Shown: positions 24,801-38,609, counted from the first letter of the stretch. The stretch: 64,000 nt of DNA from Sipunculus nudus (GCA_026874595.1 CM049308.1:37220527-37284526), one strand, 5' to 3'. Numbers and translations are program-made. The notes: a model not told the origin generated them from the sequence alone.

Positions 24801-26850
24801 GGAAACCTCTTTAAGAAGATTGTTGATGCATTTTCAGCCAAACAATTCATCTCAGATCTTTCATCTTGCACATATAGTTCACCTGCCAAGAGTGGAAGAC
24901 CCCTATCAATGTTGAGGTCACAAGGTCAAAGGTGAAGGTCACAGGAGACATCTGTCCAAAAATTAGTTTCTGGATGATAATTCCTGCTTTTATTGATGTA
25001 TGGGTTTCAAACTTGACTTGTATATGTCCCATTGGAAAAGCAAGACCCAAATTGATTTTGGGGTCATGAGGTCAAAGGTCAAGGTCACAGGACACATCTC
25101 TAAAAAGATGTGGATGCATTTTCAGCCAAACATTTCATCTCAGATCTTTCATCTTGCACATATAGTTCTCCTGCCAAGAGAGGAAGAACACTATCAATTT
25201 TGAGGTCACAAGGTCAAAGGTGAAGGTCACAGGAGCCATTTGTCCAAAAAAATTAGTTTCTTGATGATAAATCCTGCTTTATTGATGTATAGATTTCAAA
25301 CTTGACTTGCATATGTCCCATTGGAAAAGCAAGACCCAAATTGATTTTGGGGTCATGAGGTCAAAGGTCAAGGTCACAGGAAACCTCTTTAAAAAGATTG
25401 GTGATGCATTTTCAGCCAAACAATTCATCTCAGATCTTTCATCTTGCACATATAGTTCACCTGCCAAGAGTGGAAGACCCCTATCAATGTTGAGGTCACA
25501 AGGTCAAAGGTGAAGGTCACAGGAGACATCTGTCCAAAAATTAGTTTCTGGATGATAATTCCTGCTTTTATTGATGTATGGGTTTCAAACTTGACTTGTT
25601 TATGTCCCATTGGAAAAGCAAAACCCGAATTGATTTTGGGGTCATGAGGTCAAAGGTCAAGGTCACAGGACACATCTTTAAAAAGATGTGGATGCATTTT
25701 CAGCCAAACATTTCATCTCAGATCTTTCATCTTGCACATATAGTTCACCTGCCAAGAAAGGAAGAACCCTATCAATTTTGAGGTCACAAGGTCAAAGGTG
25801 AAGGTCACAGGAGCCATCTGTCCAAAAGTTAGTTTCTGAATGATAAAACCTTCTTTTATTGATGTATGGATTTCAAACTTGACTTGTATTTGACCCATTG
25901 GAAAAGCAAGACCTGAATTGATTTTGGGGTCATGAGGTCAAAGGTCAAGGTCACAGGAAACCTCTTTAAAAAGATTGTGGATGCATTTTCAGCCAAACAA
26001 TTAATCTCAGATCTTTCATTTTGCACATATAGTTCACCTGCCAAGAGTGGAAGAACCCTATCAATTCTGAGGTCACAAGGTCAAAGGTGAAGGTCACAGG
26101 AGCCATCTGTCCAAAATTTAGTTTCTGAATGATAATTCCTTCTTTTATTGATGTATGGATTTCAAACTTGACTTGTATTTGACCCATTGGAAAAGCAAGA
26201 CCCGAATTGATTTTGGGGTCATGAGGTCAAAGGTCAAGGTCACAGGAAACCTCTTTAAGAAGATTGTTGATGCATTTTCAGCCAAACAATTCATCTCAGA
26301 TCTTTCATCTTGCACATATAGTTCACCTGCCAAGAGTGGAAGACCCCTATCAATGTTGAGGTCACAAGGTCAAAGGTGAAGGTCACAGGAGACATCTGTC
26401 CAAAAATTAGTTTCTGGATGATAATTCCTGCTTTTATTGATGTATGGGTTTCAAACTTGACTTGTATATGTCCCATTGGAAAAGCAAGACCCAAATTGAT
26501 TTTGGGGTCATGAGGTCAAAGGTCAAGGTCACAGGACACATCTCTAAAAAGATGTGGATGCATTTTCAGCCAAACATTTCATCTCAGATCTTTCATCTTG
26601 CACATATAGTTCTCCTGCCAAGAGAGGAAGAACACTATCAATTTTGAGGTCACAAGGTCAAAGGTGAAGGTCACAGGAGCCATTTGTCCAAAAAAATTAG
26701 TTTCTTGATGATAAATCCTGCTTTATTGATGTATAGATTTCAAACTTGACTTGCATATGTCCCATTGGAAAAGCAAGACCCAAATTGATTTTAGGGTCAT
26801 GAGGTCAAAGGTCAAGGTCACAGGACACATCTATTAAAAGATCAAGGTCA
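21835..26850. repeat. 288/289-bp tandem satellite, about 17 monomers, with AGGTCA clusters
   Basis: GG(A/G)TTTCAAACTTGACTTG recurs at 21,835 (diverged), 22,118, 22,405, 22,693, 22,982, 23,271, 23,558, 23,847, 24,136, 24,424, 24,713, 25,002, 25,291, 25,580, 25,868, 26,157, 26,446 and 26,735. Each monomer is two diverged halves of about 144 bases. One half carries GAGGTCAAAGGTCAAGGTCA, the other AAGGTCAAAGGTGAAGGTCA. From 24,136 on, monomers form a five-unit, 1,444-bp higher-order repeat. The left edge is most diverged, as expected at a satellite margin. Frames on both strands (VKVTG and VTFTFDL translations) are by-products. Confidence 0.95.
24136..26850. repeat. 1,444-bp higher-order repeat within the satellite, about 1.9 copies
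   Basis: Five consecutive monomers (24,136, 24,424, 24,713, 25,002, 25,291) recur at 25,580, 25,868, 26,157, 26,446 and 26,735. The offset is a constant 1,444 bases with very few substitutions. Monomer-specific variants, such as GGGTTTC with TTTATG at the first and AATTAATC at the second, are copied in order. Confidence 0.88.
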
Positions 26851-28336
26851 CAGGACCAACATCTTCAACAAGATTGTGGATTGTTAGATGGAAGAAACAA
26901 TAAATATGCCAAGTGTCAGTATATGCTGCTAAAAATGGGGGTCTATTCTTAAAGGGGGGGGGGGGGGGCCCACTATGTCTTGGGATACTCTGGCACCTGC
27001 GGTGCCAAGAAATGTCTAGGTGTAATATATAATAGGGCGGGAGGCTTTTTGGACGATTGCTAGGTGGCGCGAGATCAGTGTGTGTAAGCTTTAAGTATTG
27101 AGTATTATTCAATGTAAGTAATAGCTACTTATTCACAAAATGCAATAGGAAATTATATTTTACTGACTCCATTCAGTGTTATCATATACGAGAGTGCCCG
27201 ATCATTGGCTATTATTTATGCCATATATATACTGAAGTCAGGTGATCAATAATTAGAGCCAGTCACACCTCTATGTTGTGGCGGACTAGGGCCCTGTCAG
27301 ACCGGGGAATCAGAAGATCTATTAACGTCATTTAACTGCAAGTAATGCCATCAATCCTCTTGACAAGGTTTGCTGACGGATGTTAATCAACACTTTTCGA
27401 CCATCTGCGTCTTGGTCACGCTTCCGATGTCACGACCGCGCTGGTACGCATTCCATCTCACAGGACTGTGACAGGGAGCGGGGATCATACTTATATTGGC
27501 TTAGGAAATGGGTTTTTGCCGACAGACGATGCCCGGAGAAGTATCAGGTAGCTTCTTTTGGTTTCTTTTTTTTATTGTTTTTTTTTTTTCTGAGAGGTCG
27601 GGACTGTAGTTTGTAGAAGCCTTTGATGTCGTCTGATAAAAATCAATGTCTGACTCCATATATATGAGGTATACGGAGGCAGGGTAAGACTTATTGACTA
27701 AAATACATCTGTATTTGCATCTGTCACTTTACCTCGTCTGGCTATATTATCCAGAAAGTAATAAATTAGCAATGACTCCTTGAAATGACAAGGACAAAAT
27801 GACTTATATATGTACTTTTTGGTCTAAAACGGTTCCTATAACGGATCCTTTGATACTGATTATATGATATTCTGTCTGCAAAGATACAGAAGGTATTAAG
27901 TTGAAGCAAACATCGCTATTCCGCATCAGCGGGACATGCAGACAAAGTTGAAAGCATCAGAAACGGACCGACGACAGAGGGATTAGAACGAATTTGGGGC
28001 GTTGTTGCAGTCAGGTGCGTTCTTTGTAAGATTCAGTATATAGAGTAAAATAGCAGCCGCTCGAAACTCCTCTTAACTGAGCGATAATAAGGTAGCAAGG
28101 GGCGATCATTATATAAAGAGGAGAAAGAATGTGCCGGCGCCCGCAATACAATATATGTAATGGGGATCTCTTGTGCAACGTTTCAACGCATGCACAAATT
28201 TGGTCAAAAATGCTTAAGATAGACATTGGTAAAAATACAATGAATACATGTAGAACAAAACGTTCTTGTCATTTAGAAATAGTATATTGTATACATATAG
28301 GTTCGGTTTGGATATTGTTTAATGCATTGAGCACGG

Positions 28337-28337
<1 letters not shown>

Positions 28338-28397
<60 letters not shown>

Positions 28398-28407
28398 TAT
28401 ATATATA
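28338..28407. repeat. (TA)n microsatellite
   Basis: About 70 bases of TA with one AAATA interruption. Confidence 0.95.
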
Positions 28408-31400
28408 CACGAGTGTCACCTCGACTGTTCATCTGTTACATATAGTAACAGTTGAAAAATGCCTCGGTTTTATGGCTGTTTCAGTTTCTAAAAGTAAATG
28501 ATTCCATCTCACTTAACCTCTCCCGTCTTGTCAGCATGTCTGCCAGCTTGTCAGTTTCAGTAATGGTTGCTGGGTGTACAGGTGCGTGGCAGGAAGATCA
28601 CGTGACACAGCAGGCAAACGGATATCATTTATATCCATCCCTGTAGTTAAGGAGCTGCACATGTGACACGCATGGATGTTTAAAATATCAGATTCAGAGC
28701 AATGCTTTGTCAATAAACCTACACCCATAGCGACCGAAATGACCTTGCTGCCTCGTCATTGTTCAGTTTGTTTAGAATACATTTTAATGAATTATTATTT
28801 GCATAAGAATTTCAGGATTTTTTTTAAGATATATATATAATTATATAATAATATATGATCCAGGATTCTTTTAATGACTGTTTATCCTTGAAAAAGATGA
28901 ATTACCAAAATACCAGACGCTTAAGAAAGGAACCTATTGTGTTTATCAAGTATACAAAAACACCACATAAGATCAGATATAATACCAACCTTTATATAAA
29001 CACAGACACAACATAAACAAGCAAAATAAATGATGGCTAGCATAACGTCTGTATATAATTCCTGCCATCCGAAGAAACAAAAGGCAGGGGAGGCATGGAT
29101 GGGACTAGAAGATACCAGTAACAGACGTATTTCTTGGCTATCCCCAGCCCTCAAGCTGATATGGTTAGCCCTGATTATCCCAGAGACGTCTGTCAGGCCC
29201 TGGCGGTGACTCCATGGCGACGGACTGCAGGTGGTACCGTTATAACGAGGGCTTCCATGAAGCGGAAGCCCCTGACACTGCATCGTTTATTCTGATTAAA
29301 ACAGGCTCCAAACCATATGTTATAACAGTTGGGCAATGGAGCAGCTATATGTTCATCAGACGGCGCTCAGCCTTCATCAGAACTCACGTAACTCACACAA
29401 GAAGCCGTGCAGGCCTGGCTCCTTATCCGAAACCTTATTTCTTGCCTTGCCATACATATTTCCATTTTCTTCTGCTGCAAAATTGCGCTAATTCCGACCG
29501 TGTAGATGTGAATATGTTCATATGTGCTTCACTTTTTTTTCTTTTATTTGTCCAGGTTTCATCATTTTTTCCTATCTTTAATATTTACGTGATGTCAATA
29601 ACGTCTTTTTTCATATTTGTGGAAATTTTCGCAAGTGCTCTAAAATATTTATCTTATTCTTTGAATAGGTTTATTATTACTACTCTTGCCTTATATGTGG
29701 CAATTTTCTCTGTTGTTGTCATAATACACTCAGTCATGGAGTAATCGTATGTAAATGGATTCCGATGTTCATATATAATATAAATGCGTTTGAAAAGTTT
29801 TATTTCTTTGGACAGGTTTTCATATTATTATTCTTGATTATTAGTCATGTACACAAAGGATCAAAGACATTATTCTGAAAATTTACACGGCATCTGCTTA
29901 GAGTCTGTAGCAAATTTTATGTCTCTCTAAAGTAGATTATAAGAGGTTATGCATAATGCGTGACCTATGAATTAAAGCGTTATCTGTTTCACATGGATAT
30001 CCTTTTTTCAGGACGTCAGAAAAGTCAATATTGTATAATTCCATATTGTAACTCGACGATGCAAGACAATTACTCCCTTTGCATCAGTCAGCGGCATTTT
30101 GTACACATGAGGGTAAACAAGGAAATATAAACAACCCACTATAATAGGACCATTAGCATGGGGACTTGTCCATTTAGTCTAATAGAGACGCAGTGAACGG
30201 AGAAGGCGAGTGGGTGTTTGCTGAGGTTTAAGGTTTTGTCAGAAAGAGAATCCACGTCCTGTCAGGGGGTGTCCCTACCGTGTGTCTACAAGCCGCGTGT
30301 TTGCTTTTGGACTCTCTCGTTTCACACCACGGTATCATGTTCGGATCCCTGAGACCGGCCCCATACATGTTGAGGCCTTTAATGACAACAAAGATTTTAA
30401 ATGTCACCAAGCCCTTTACCACGCAGCAAACCCTTGACGTCGCCAAGTAAAGGAGGACCCTCATCCCAAAGCACGCAAGTTCGTCAGTCTGAAAACAGTC
30501 AGCAATCATGCCCTTTTGCACGGTCGAAAGAAGTCCTCGACAGGTTCAGGAGGATCTTCACAAAAGTATCTTTGCCCTAACATAAATGAGCAAATTTATT
30601 CGATATACTCGTATCTTAGTGTCATACTTCTATGGATATTTGATTGCTTCTATAGAAAGCAGAAAGGCGACCCGCTGAACGTTATTTTCGTGACTGTATA
30701 TACTTATTACAAACAGAGGCAGGCACCTTTTCAGATATTGTCTGAACAACAAATTGAAAGGTAAGTGTGCACATGTAGGCCATACCGATGATAAAAACCT
30801 GGGACAAGGTGGACATAACAAAGGGAGAAACACAAACAAATGGCAGAAAACCAACTGCATGTACCACCAGGTGAGTGCATGTTGAAGTACAAACCCAGAG
30901 CAAAGCTGACATTCAGTATTCTTATATATTTTACAAACATTTTAGGTTAAAGTTGTCACTTTCATACAAATTGCAAATTTGTTTTTTAATTGTGTCTACA
31001 CAAAGGTTATCTTGGAAAGAATGAAGCTTTTTAAATTACCATAATGTGTAATCTTCAGCATAACATTATACAGTTTTAAATTATATTAAACTCAGATATA
31101 TTTGTTACGCTCGTGTAAATTGCCCTGTTAGTCTCTATAGCTTATATATATTTGATGTTAAACATGCGTTAGAGCAATTATATAGGCACCTTGTTTGCAA
31201 ATATGTCATACAAAACATGCAAAGAATGTATATTATACAATCATTGTTTTAACAATAAAATTCGCCATTACACTCTTAAAGGTCAAATCAAGACTGATCG
31301 CCTGTGAAATTTCTGTCGTGGTACATAACTTAAGTGTTTGATTTAAATCATAGTGGAAATTTTAATAATTAAAGTGAAATCTCGGCGCACAATCATAATT

Positions 31401-32439
31401 CAGTCTACGCACTGCGACTTCGGTATTAGTTTTAACCTGCAGTACATAATATAAATGTGGTTTTGGATAGCTGAAACGTGTCGCTTAATACCATTTTATG
31501 TAACGAGGCCATTATTACTGAGGTGGTACATAAAGCCGTCATGCTCACATCGCCTGCAGACAGAGCATATATGAACAGGTCCATTACGCAATTTGTGGAT
31601 TCCCCTGATTCGAATTCTCTGCCAACATGGCGTTAAAGCAGAGCTGGCCGGGCGCGGTCACGGCAGAGTCCACAATGAGGCATTTTCGTTGGGACGCCGG
31701 TTAAGCTGAAGGATCAATCCGACTGAAGTATTAGCACAATAAACAAGGTGGATCCCTGGTTGACCTGTAATTAACTGTCTTATACAGACGCAACCGGCAG
31801 TTTCCTGTCGCCTGTCCGTGGGATGTATGTGTCTGTGTAATCACCTCAGATAGCGATCCGTTAGGATAATGTGAGGCGTAAAATTCAAGATATCTCCTTT
31901 TCGGTTGGACTGAAATGTATCTGTGTGTAAATTCGATGCCGTCCTGAACTGTAGTGCTCGTTTACATATAAAATAGCTGTGGCGGGTCTTTTGACTGAGC
32001 AATTGAAGTAAACCTCAGATCTTATATATCCTATAGCGGATTCAACATAAACACATTTATCTTTATACATTGCTCTATATATACTATTGAATACGATCAC
32101 ATCTTGAAATTCACTTTGTTCATACATAAATATCGATTTTACAGGAAATATGCGAAAATGTTTTATTCGTGTAACTTTTGGTTTTGCGCATAAGGTTTAT
32201 GTTACACATGCATGTATGTATATATATATATATATATATATATACTGACGGGTGTATATCCATATTGATGTTGCTCCGTAGTGTGGAGATATATTTCAGT
32301 ATTTTTTAACATTCTTCTTCATATATGTATTAACATTTTCACACTTTTTATATTATCAGGCTTTGGTATATCAAACTTTTGAGCTATAGACATTGTGCAT
32401 TTTTATTACCTTTGCATGCCTCAATATATAACATATACA

Positions 32440-32684
32440 TTTTTTACTCCTTTTACTTCAATTAATATATATAGGTATATATAAAAGGTAGTGAAAAAGT
32501 ACATATATATATGTACTTTTTTACTACCTTTTACTTCACTATTTAACGTATATAGAGCCTACATTTTTACTACCGTTTACCTCAATATATAATGTACTTT
32601 TAAAATTCCTTTTACCTCAATATATGTACATTTAACTACCTTTACTTCAATATTAATGTATACATTTCTACCATACCTTTACCT

Positions 32685-32737
<53 letters not shown>

Positions 32738-32800
32738 GTACATTTTTACTACCGTTATCTCAATATATAATGTACTTTTTGAATACCTTTACCCGAAGAC
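32440..32800. repeat. Degenerate short tandem repeat with embedded 50-bp palindrome
   Basis: Units resembling TTTTACTACC.TTTACCTCAA and TATATAATGTAC recur about six to eight times at irregular 40-55 base spacing. A near-perfect 50-bp palindrome (32,483-32,532, one mismatch per arm) and a TA tract (32,685-32,735) are embedded. Confidence 0.75.
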
Positions 32801-34067
32801 TTTAGGGTACTTATGTCTGTGTTTGCGTGGTTGGAATTACAATGTATTTTTCTTTCTCTTGACCAAATGTCCTTTATATATTCATCAAATGTAGGGTGTA
32901 CTCAGTAAACTTATCAGACCAACTGCGCAATATCTTCTCAGTCTGCATGCATTGACTTAAGCCTCACTGGCATTAACTAACAAGGTCCGTTGATGAATCT
33001 GAGAAGTCAGTGTGAAATAAGCCATTTCTTCTACCGGCGTGGCATCTACAGAAAACATCAACAGCTCATTCCGAGTCATTATCTCTCTGGCAGAAGGAAG
33101 AAAATATTTGTAAAAAGAGTCCGCAAAAAGTCTGGCAGGTTATGATTTGGCTTCAGCAGGCGAGGGATGCTGAAATGGGAATATGATGTCAGCTCATTAC
33201 GCTGCTTGAAATCAGATCCTGCCAGTATTATTTACTATTCACTGTAATCATAAACGGCACTGGCGAATAGGCAAAAATAAAATCCATGCCTGATAAACCA
33301 GTTGATTGGGACTGGTTGGTATGTTATTAGAAGACTATGTATAGGAGAAGAACGGGAGCTGAAAGAAACATGGATCTCTCATGTCGCCCTCCCGGTGTGG
33401 TGCTCTGTTATAATTTCCTGCCGTTCTGGGCGGGGGACCAGGTTGAATGGTGGTGCTGCTGCCTACGTCATCAAGGTGATGGCTGCTGGGATGAAGCCAA
33501 TCAGACGAGTATGAAACAGATTCGCCCAAGGGGTCGGGTTTTGTTATTTCCGGCTGCGGTCTTCCGTCGCTGCGCCTCCTCTCAGGGCCGAAACACCGCG
33601 GGACGCCGCTACAGATAAAGATGACTGCCATTTGTCATCAATTAGGCGCAAAACTCGCAGTCTTGGTGGTGGATTTACCATTGGATGAAGACAAGAAAGT
33701 AAGCTAACGCTCAGCACCGAGGCATGGCCAGCTGTCTGCCACAGCGGGATACGTCCAGGGGTACTCAGCTATAGGTCTGGATTCTGGGAATCAGTGTGTG
33801 GATGAATGAAACAGTTACCTCTTATATCTGAACAAAAAGTACTCATATATTATAGACCATGGGTTGGTACGACATATATACGGGCGGGTTATGAGGTTGT
33901 GTTACCAATTATTTGAACGTGATGTTTTCAGGAAATCAAGAATCCTTTACACTTCACTTTGAATTAAGCATATAAGCAATACCAAAAAAAATATAATAGA
34001 AAGTATGAGCAAAAGTAGATAAACATGCACATAAATTATATATGATTTGACAAGTTACGTATGTATG

Positions 34068-34099
<32 letters not shown>

Positions 34100-34126
34100 A
34101 CACGAAACCAGCAGAAATGTTACGGG

Positions 34127-34164
<38 letters not shown>

Positions 34165-34177
34165 TATATATATATAT
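34068..34177. repeat. Paired (TA)n tracts
   Basis: Two TA tracts with TTTATA interruptions, separated by about 25 bases containing CACGAAACCAGCAG. Confidence 0.93.
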
Positions 34178-35110
34178 CATGCATGCATTATAATTATATT
34201 GTTTTGTAAAGTATTGTATGTCTTACCATGACACGTCAGAATTACCACATATAAGTTTTACTGTAATGATTTTCATAAAATGATGAGCTTCTGTTACCCT
34301 GAAATTTCGTTTAACAAAGGCGCGGACCTTCTCTAACACGGGATATAACTTAGACATTTTAAATAAACGAAATCCTCTCATCAGGGTCACCCATGCAAGG
34401 AAATAAGTTTTTATACCTCCTCATTTGCTTGATTCTTCATTTTTATATGATAAAACTTGCTTAACTTTGTTATACGTTAACATGAGAATAAGTGAATAGA
34501 TATTCAAAAATCGACAACTAAATTATAACAACAGTCATTGAGTTATCGACAGTCTTACAAACTGGAGCTGTTTGGGGCAAGCTGGTATATCTGCTGATGG
34601 CCTAATCCCCTTGTGGCACTAAATGCGTCCTTGACCAGCCTGTCTGAGCTGTAAATGTATCTACAGGTGCTATATGTCTATGAATAGACTATGTATATCC
34701 ACTGCATATTGTATGACATGGATCATTACGCGGTTGGATTTGTGGAATTAAGATTGTATAGTACAGTATACATGGGTGCACTGAATGCAAGAGCTTGTGA
34801 AAGGTTACCGAATTTCATGGCAGACGAGCATGACATGTCTGTCTAATCCATTATACACGCACAGCAAGAGTCAACTGGCTCTCATGCAGTCCTCATGAAT
34901 ATGCATGAACGTTCTCATCTTATCAGCTGTTACGATTCATTAGACTTTTCAGTGCTTGCCCGATGGATCAATTAACAAATCTTAATAGTTTCACAGTTAA
35001 TCCATTGGTGTATAGGAAGCCATATTGTCTTGTCCAGGCTCACTGAGTCCTGAAAGAAATAAAAATCATAAAAATCCACATAAAAAGACACAAAATCATA
35101 TATAGACCCC

Positions 35111-35231
<121 letters not shown>

Positions 35232-36479
35232 TACAAAATATATTGGGTTAATGTCTATCTTTAAGCACGAGTTAGTTAATTTGTTAGTGAATTTCATTAA
35301 AACACAGGGAATTTTGACATTTGCTCTAAATTGATTCAGGGCAATTGGATTCTTCCTTTTTATAAATTGAACTCTGGTTTTCAGTTAAATATTCTGTTTT
35401 TATTATGGTTGTAGGTAAGGATTCCCTGAATTATACAGTCATAATGATAGAGAAACTGCACAGTGACCCTTCGATCATGATGCGGAGGTTTTATAATCGT
35501 TAGAAATATAGAGTGCATTTAATGCACGTCTCTTGGCGTCACCTGAGTGGTACCGTTATATACACATGCATTGTTGTTACTGGATGTAATCCGTCATTTG
35601 AACTCGCAGTTATTCTTATTGCATATTGCTTATGGCTATGTCCGTTTTGAGGTCTGACTACGTATGTAAAGTCTACAGGTAATAAGCAAAGTCTCAATAA
35701 ACCAGCAAAGCAGGAGCTACCAGGAACCCGAGCTGACATGTGATTTTCTCCACCCTTATGCTTGGATAGCCAAGTGTGAAATTGCTCTGTCAACATATTC
35801 GTTTGTACAGACTTGTGATTATTTAAAAGCTGCCTTGCCTGCCTCACGCGGGAGCTGACATGGTTAACAGGCCGTGTCACCCTCTACTGTCACTCTCGGC
35901 TGGTGACCGACTCACGGCGCACCCCAGTCTTAAATCTGCAGCTAATAAGCGTCGTTTGACCATTTTCCCTTCGGGCTGAAAACCTGCGTCTTGCGGGGTT
36001 TATAAACGCCTGTGGCGTAACCCCATATAAATCCTCCGGTGACCCCGTGACATACCTCCTGCGGAGATTCAAAGCACAAAGCGTGGGTCTTTCATACTGC
36101 GCTAAATATATGTTGAAAAGAGATTTGCCAGTCTTTTGTGAACTAATGCGTGCAGTGAAGCCCGCACATAAAGCCACCAGCCGCTGAACGGCTACGCTGC
36201 CTTGTTGCCCGGCGTGTTAATCATTCGTTATTAAGTGGTCGGGCGGAGCTTTGCATTATCATATGAGGTAGGAGGTATGCATGATTGACAGGCAAATTAG
36301 GCGTTAATTAATTGGCAGCGGAGCAAAAGCTCTTGAGGGGAGAGGCACCGCGGCTTGGGGCTTCTGGCAGTAGGAAGCAGTTACGGGGGCTCCAGCACAA
36401 TCTGCCACAGATAGTGATGGGCGGCTATTCCTGAGAGCTGGAGGCGTGTTACTCCCTACACATCTTGAAGAGACGTCAC

Positions 36480-38609
36480 CGTTCCTCCGCTCCTCGCTCA
36501 TCAGGGCTCAGGCGGGGTGCCCAGTATCTCTTGACTCGAGTTCTTCCTCTTGACAATAGACGTCCAGACAGAAGCCAGATCCAAACCTGAAGGCTGCTCT
36601 ACAGGAATATACGGCCGCCAGCCTGGTCTATACATATAGACCTACACTCAACAAGCGGACAAGTCTGTCAGACTGCATCAATACAACTCTTGTACTCAGG
36701 TAGGAAAGTCATGTAGGCCAGCTTTCTTCTGTCAACAACTTCCAGTCAAGGTAAACATGGAACACATAGCTCTCACCGTTATATTTACTATTATATGTAA
36801 TTATTAGCACCACCAGGTAAAATAAAACCCGTACTTGTCAGTTCAACTAGTTTTTGTGGAACGGTTTGTATAACAGCTATATAAGGCTGCGTCGAGTTGT
36901 CTGACATGTTTTGAAAGCATATATGTCGTCAAGACAAGACAATACTGTGACCCTGCATGCCCCGGCCGGGGTAAAATGTCATAAATGACGATGTGTCATA
37001 AAAAAAGTTGAGAAGGGCACTATGGATACCTGAAAGATAGTAATACACACACACAAACCCGAACTGTGCATGCTAATGTACCCACACACATACATACTGA
37101 AACTGATGTACACAACGAGACTGAGCTGTACATTATTTATCTGAGTGTAAAATGATTTATATCTATAATTGTTTGCTCATGCTCGTTATTTCCAACATTT
37201 AATGAGTCATCCGAAAAGATAACTGTCTGTTTTTCTGTCTGTCTGTCTGTCTCTCTCACTCTCTATATATATGCACTGTTCCAATAAAATTACAAAATAG
37301 TTATAAATTAATGCAAAATAGCAAAAAAATACTTTTTCATTATCATGGGTCATGCTGTTAAAATAATACATATAATAAAATTGTATATATTGTTTCCTGC
37401 TCAACTGTATATCAATGTCAAATTTGCTTTGTAAGGTGCATGTGCGAATCATATGAATAAAACAACCAACGCCGCTCGGCATTGCATGATGTGAACACAA
37501 AATATTGTTCATTTACTGCAGGATATCAATAACAGGCAGCTGTTAACTTGCCGGGAACCGTCCACAATGGTATTTCTGACACCTTTATACACGAAAGAGA
37601 GAAGTACAAGAATGTTGTCACATTTCTGCGTCTCATATATTATATCATATATATATATATAAATATATATATATAAATATATATATATGTGTGTGTGTGT
37701 GCGTATGTGTGTAAGTATTGAAAGTAATGAACAAAATGAACAGATGTGTAAACCTATAACCTTACGGGCAGATTTACGGACCGCAGGAGCCGACAACCCC
37801 CCCCCCCCAATCAACCTAAAAACTTTGGAACTAGAATAATACAGGATTAATACCGAAAACTGCGTCGAAATTACTCTAGATTGCACCATTGCAGCCGAAA
37901 TACCCACAATTCACGGCTATAGGCAATATGAGCGCCCTATACTGACATCTCCCATTCGACTCTAGAAGATTTGCATGGTGTTAAAACGCGGAGAATTTTG
38001 GGAAACAGATCACATGCATTGTCTCAGAAGATTTAGATCTGTTCCTCGCGGTATCTTTACTTCCTTACCCTTCCGACAGGGTTTTTAGTTTTTCTTCAGG
38101 AAAGAGTTCCTGTTTTTTTTCGCAGTCGCGATAGAAAATATATTTTAATGTATGTCCCAACTTTTCAATTTTCTATGTCGTCTGTTTGCAGATGGGAGCT
38201 GTCGCAGGTCAGGAGCTGAAGTTCCCAGCGTGAGACCGCGCAGGCCTCGGGATGATGCTTACATGTAGAGTAGTGGTGTCTCCGGCTGAGTGAAAGTGCG
38301 GAGTGGAGGTCCCAGTGCCGTGGATTGTATCGGTGACCTACCTACACATGTATATAGAGATAAATGGTGGAAGCCGGATAGCTGCGGTGCTCTCATGTCA
38401 CTTCTGCCACAAGTAGCGGGACAGTCATTACTCATGTAACTTGATTGTCACTCTGCTATCGCTTGTGTCTACCGGAACGCATGCAGGATCTCTCGCATTG
38501 ATACCGCGGGGCGGATCGGGTCAACGGGAAACTGTTTTCCCTCCTGTTACAGTATTAAGGTGTGCTGCGTAACGGCCACAGGGCCTGCGAGGTTCCCAGC
38601 AAACCTACA
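36480..38609 (+). promoter_or_regulatory. Possible promoter and 5' leader of the PKDCC-like gene
   Basis: The 2 kb before the ATG contains a GC-richer block (35,880-36,700) followed by AT-rich DNA and a second GC-richer block (38,190-38,609). A good donor, CTCAG|GTAGGA at 36,699/36,700, and a good acceptor with a pyrimidine tract, TCTGTTTGCAG|ATGGGA at 38,191/38,192, would give a leader intron of about 1.5 kb. If so, the leader has a 13-codon upstream frame starting at 38,192. This is inferred from splice-site appearance only; no TATA box or initiator could be assigned. Confidence 0.25.

Noticed and set aside
21963-26647. Dozens of conserved 61-74 codon frames on both strands (VKVTG... and VTFTFDL... 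translations)
   Set aside because: They are translations of the tandem monomers. The 288/289-base period shifts the frame between units, both strands are equally open, and the same DNA occurs in diverged elements without frame conservation.
21835-26850. CRISPR-like array
   Set aside because: The units are 288/289 bases with no constant repeat/variable spacer alternation, and the genome is eukaryotic.
29214-29744. 176-codon plus-strand frame with hydrophobic C-terminal half
   Set aside because: The hydrophobicity is explained by T-rich DNA. There is no recognised family, no repeat of the frame elsewhere and no splice context. Left as a chance frame, though RNA evidence could change this.
33335-33631. 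Overlapping 93-98 codon frames in a GC-richer block
   Set aside because: Both strands are equally open, as expected in stop-poor GC-richer DNA; no family recognised. A regulatory element is as likely.
38562-38609. Upstream GTG start extending the kinase by 16 residues
   Set aside because: A nuclear gene is expected to start at ATG. The ATG at 38,610 has a good context, and the extension is simply open sequence after the TAA at 38,556.
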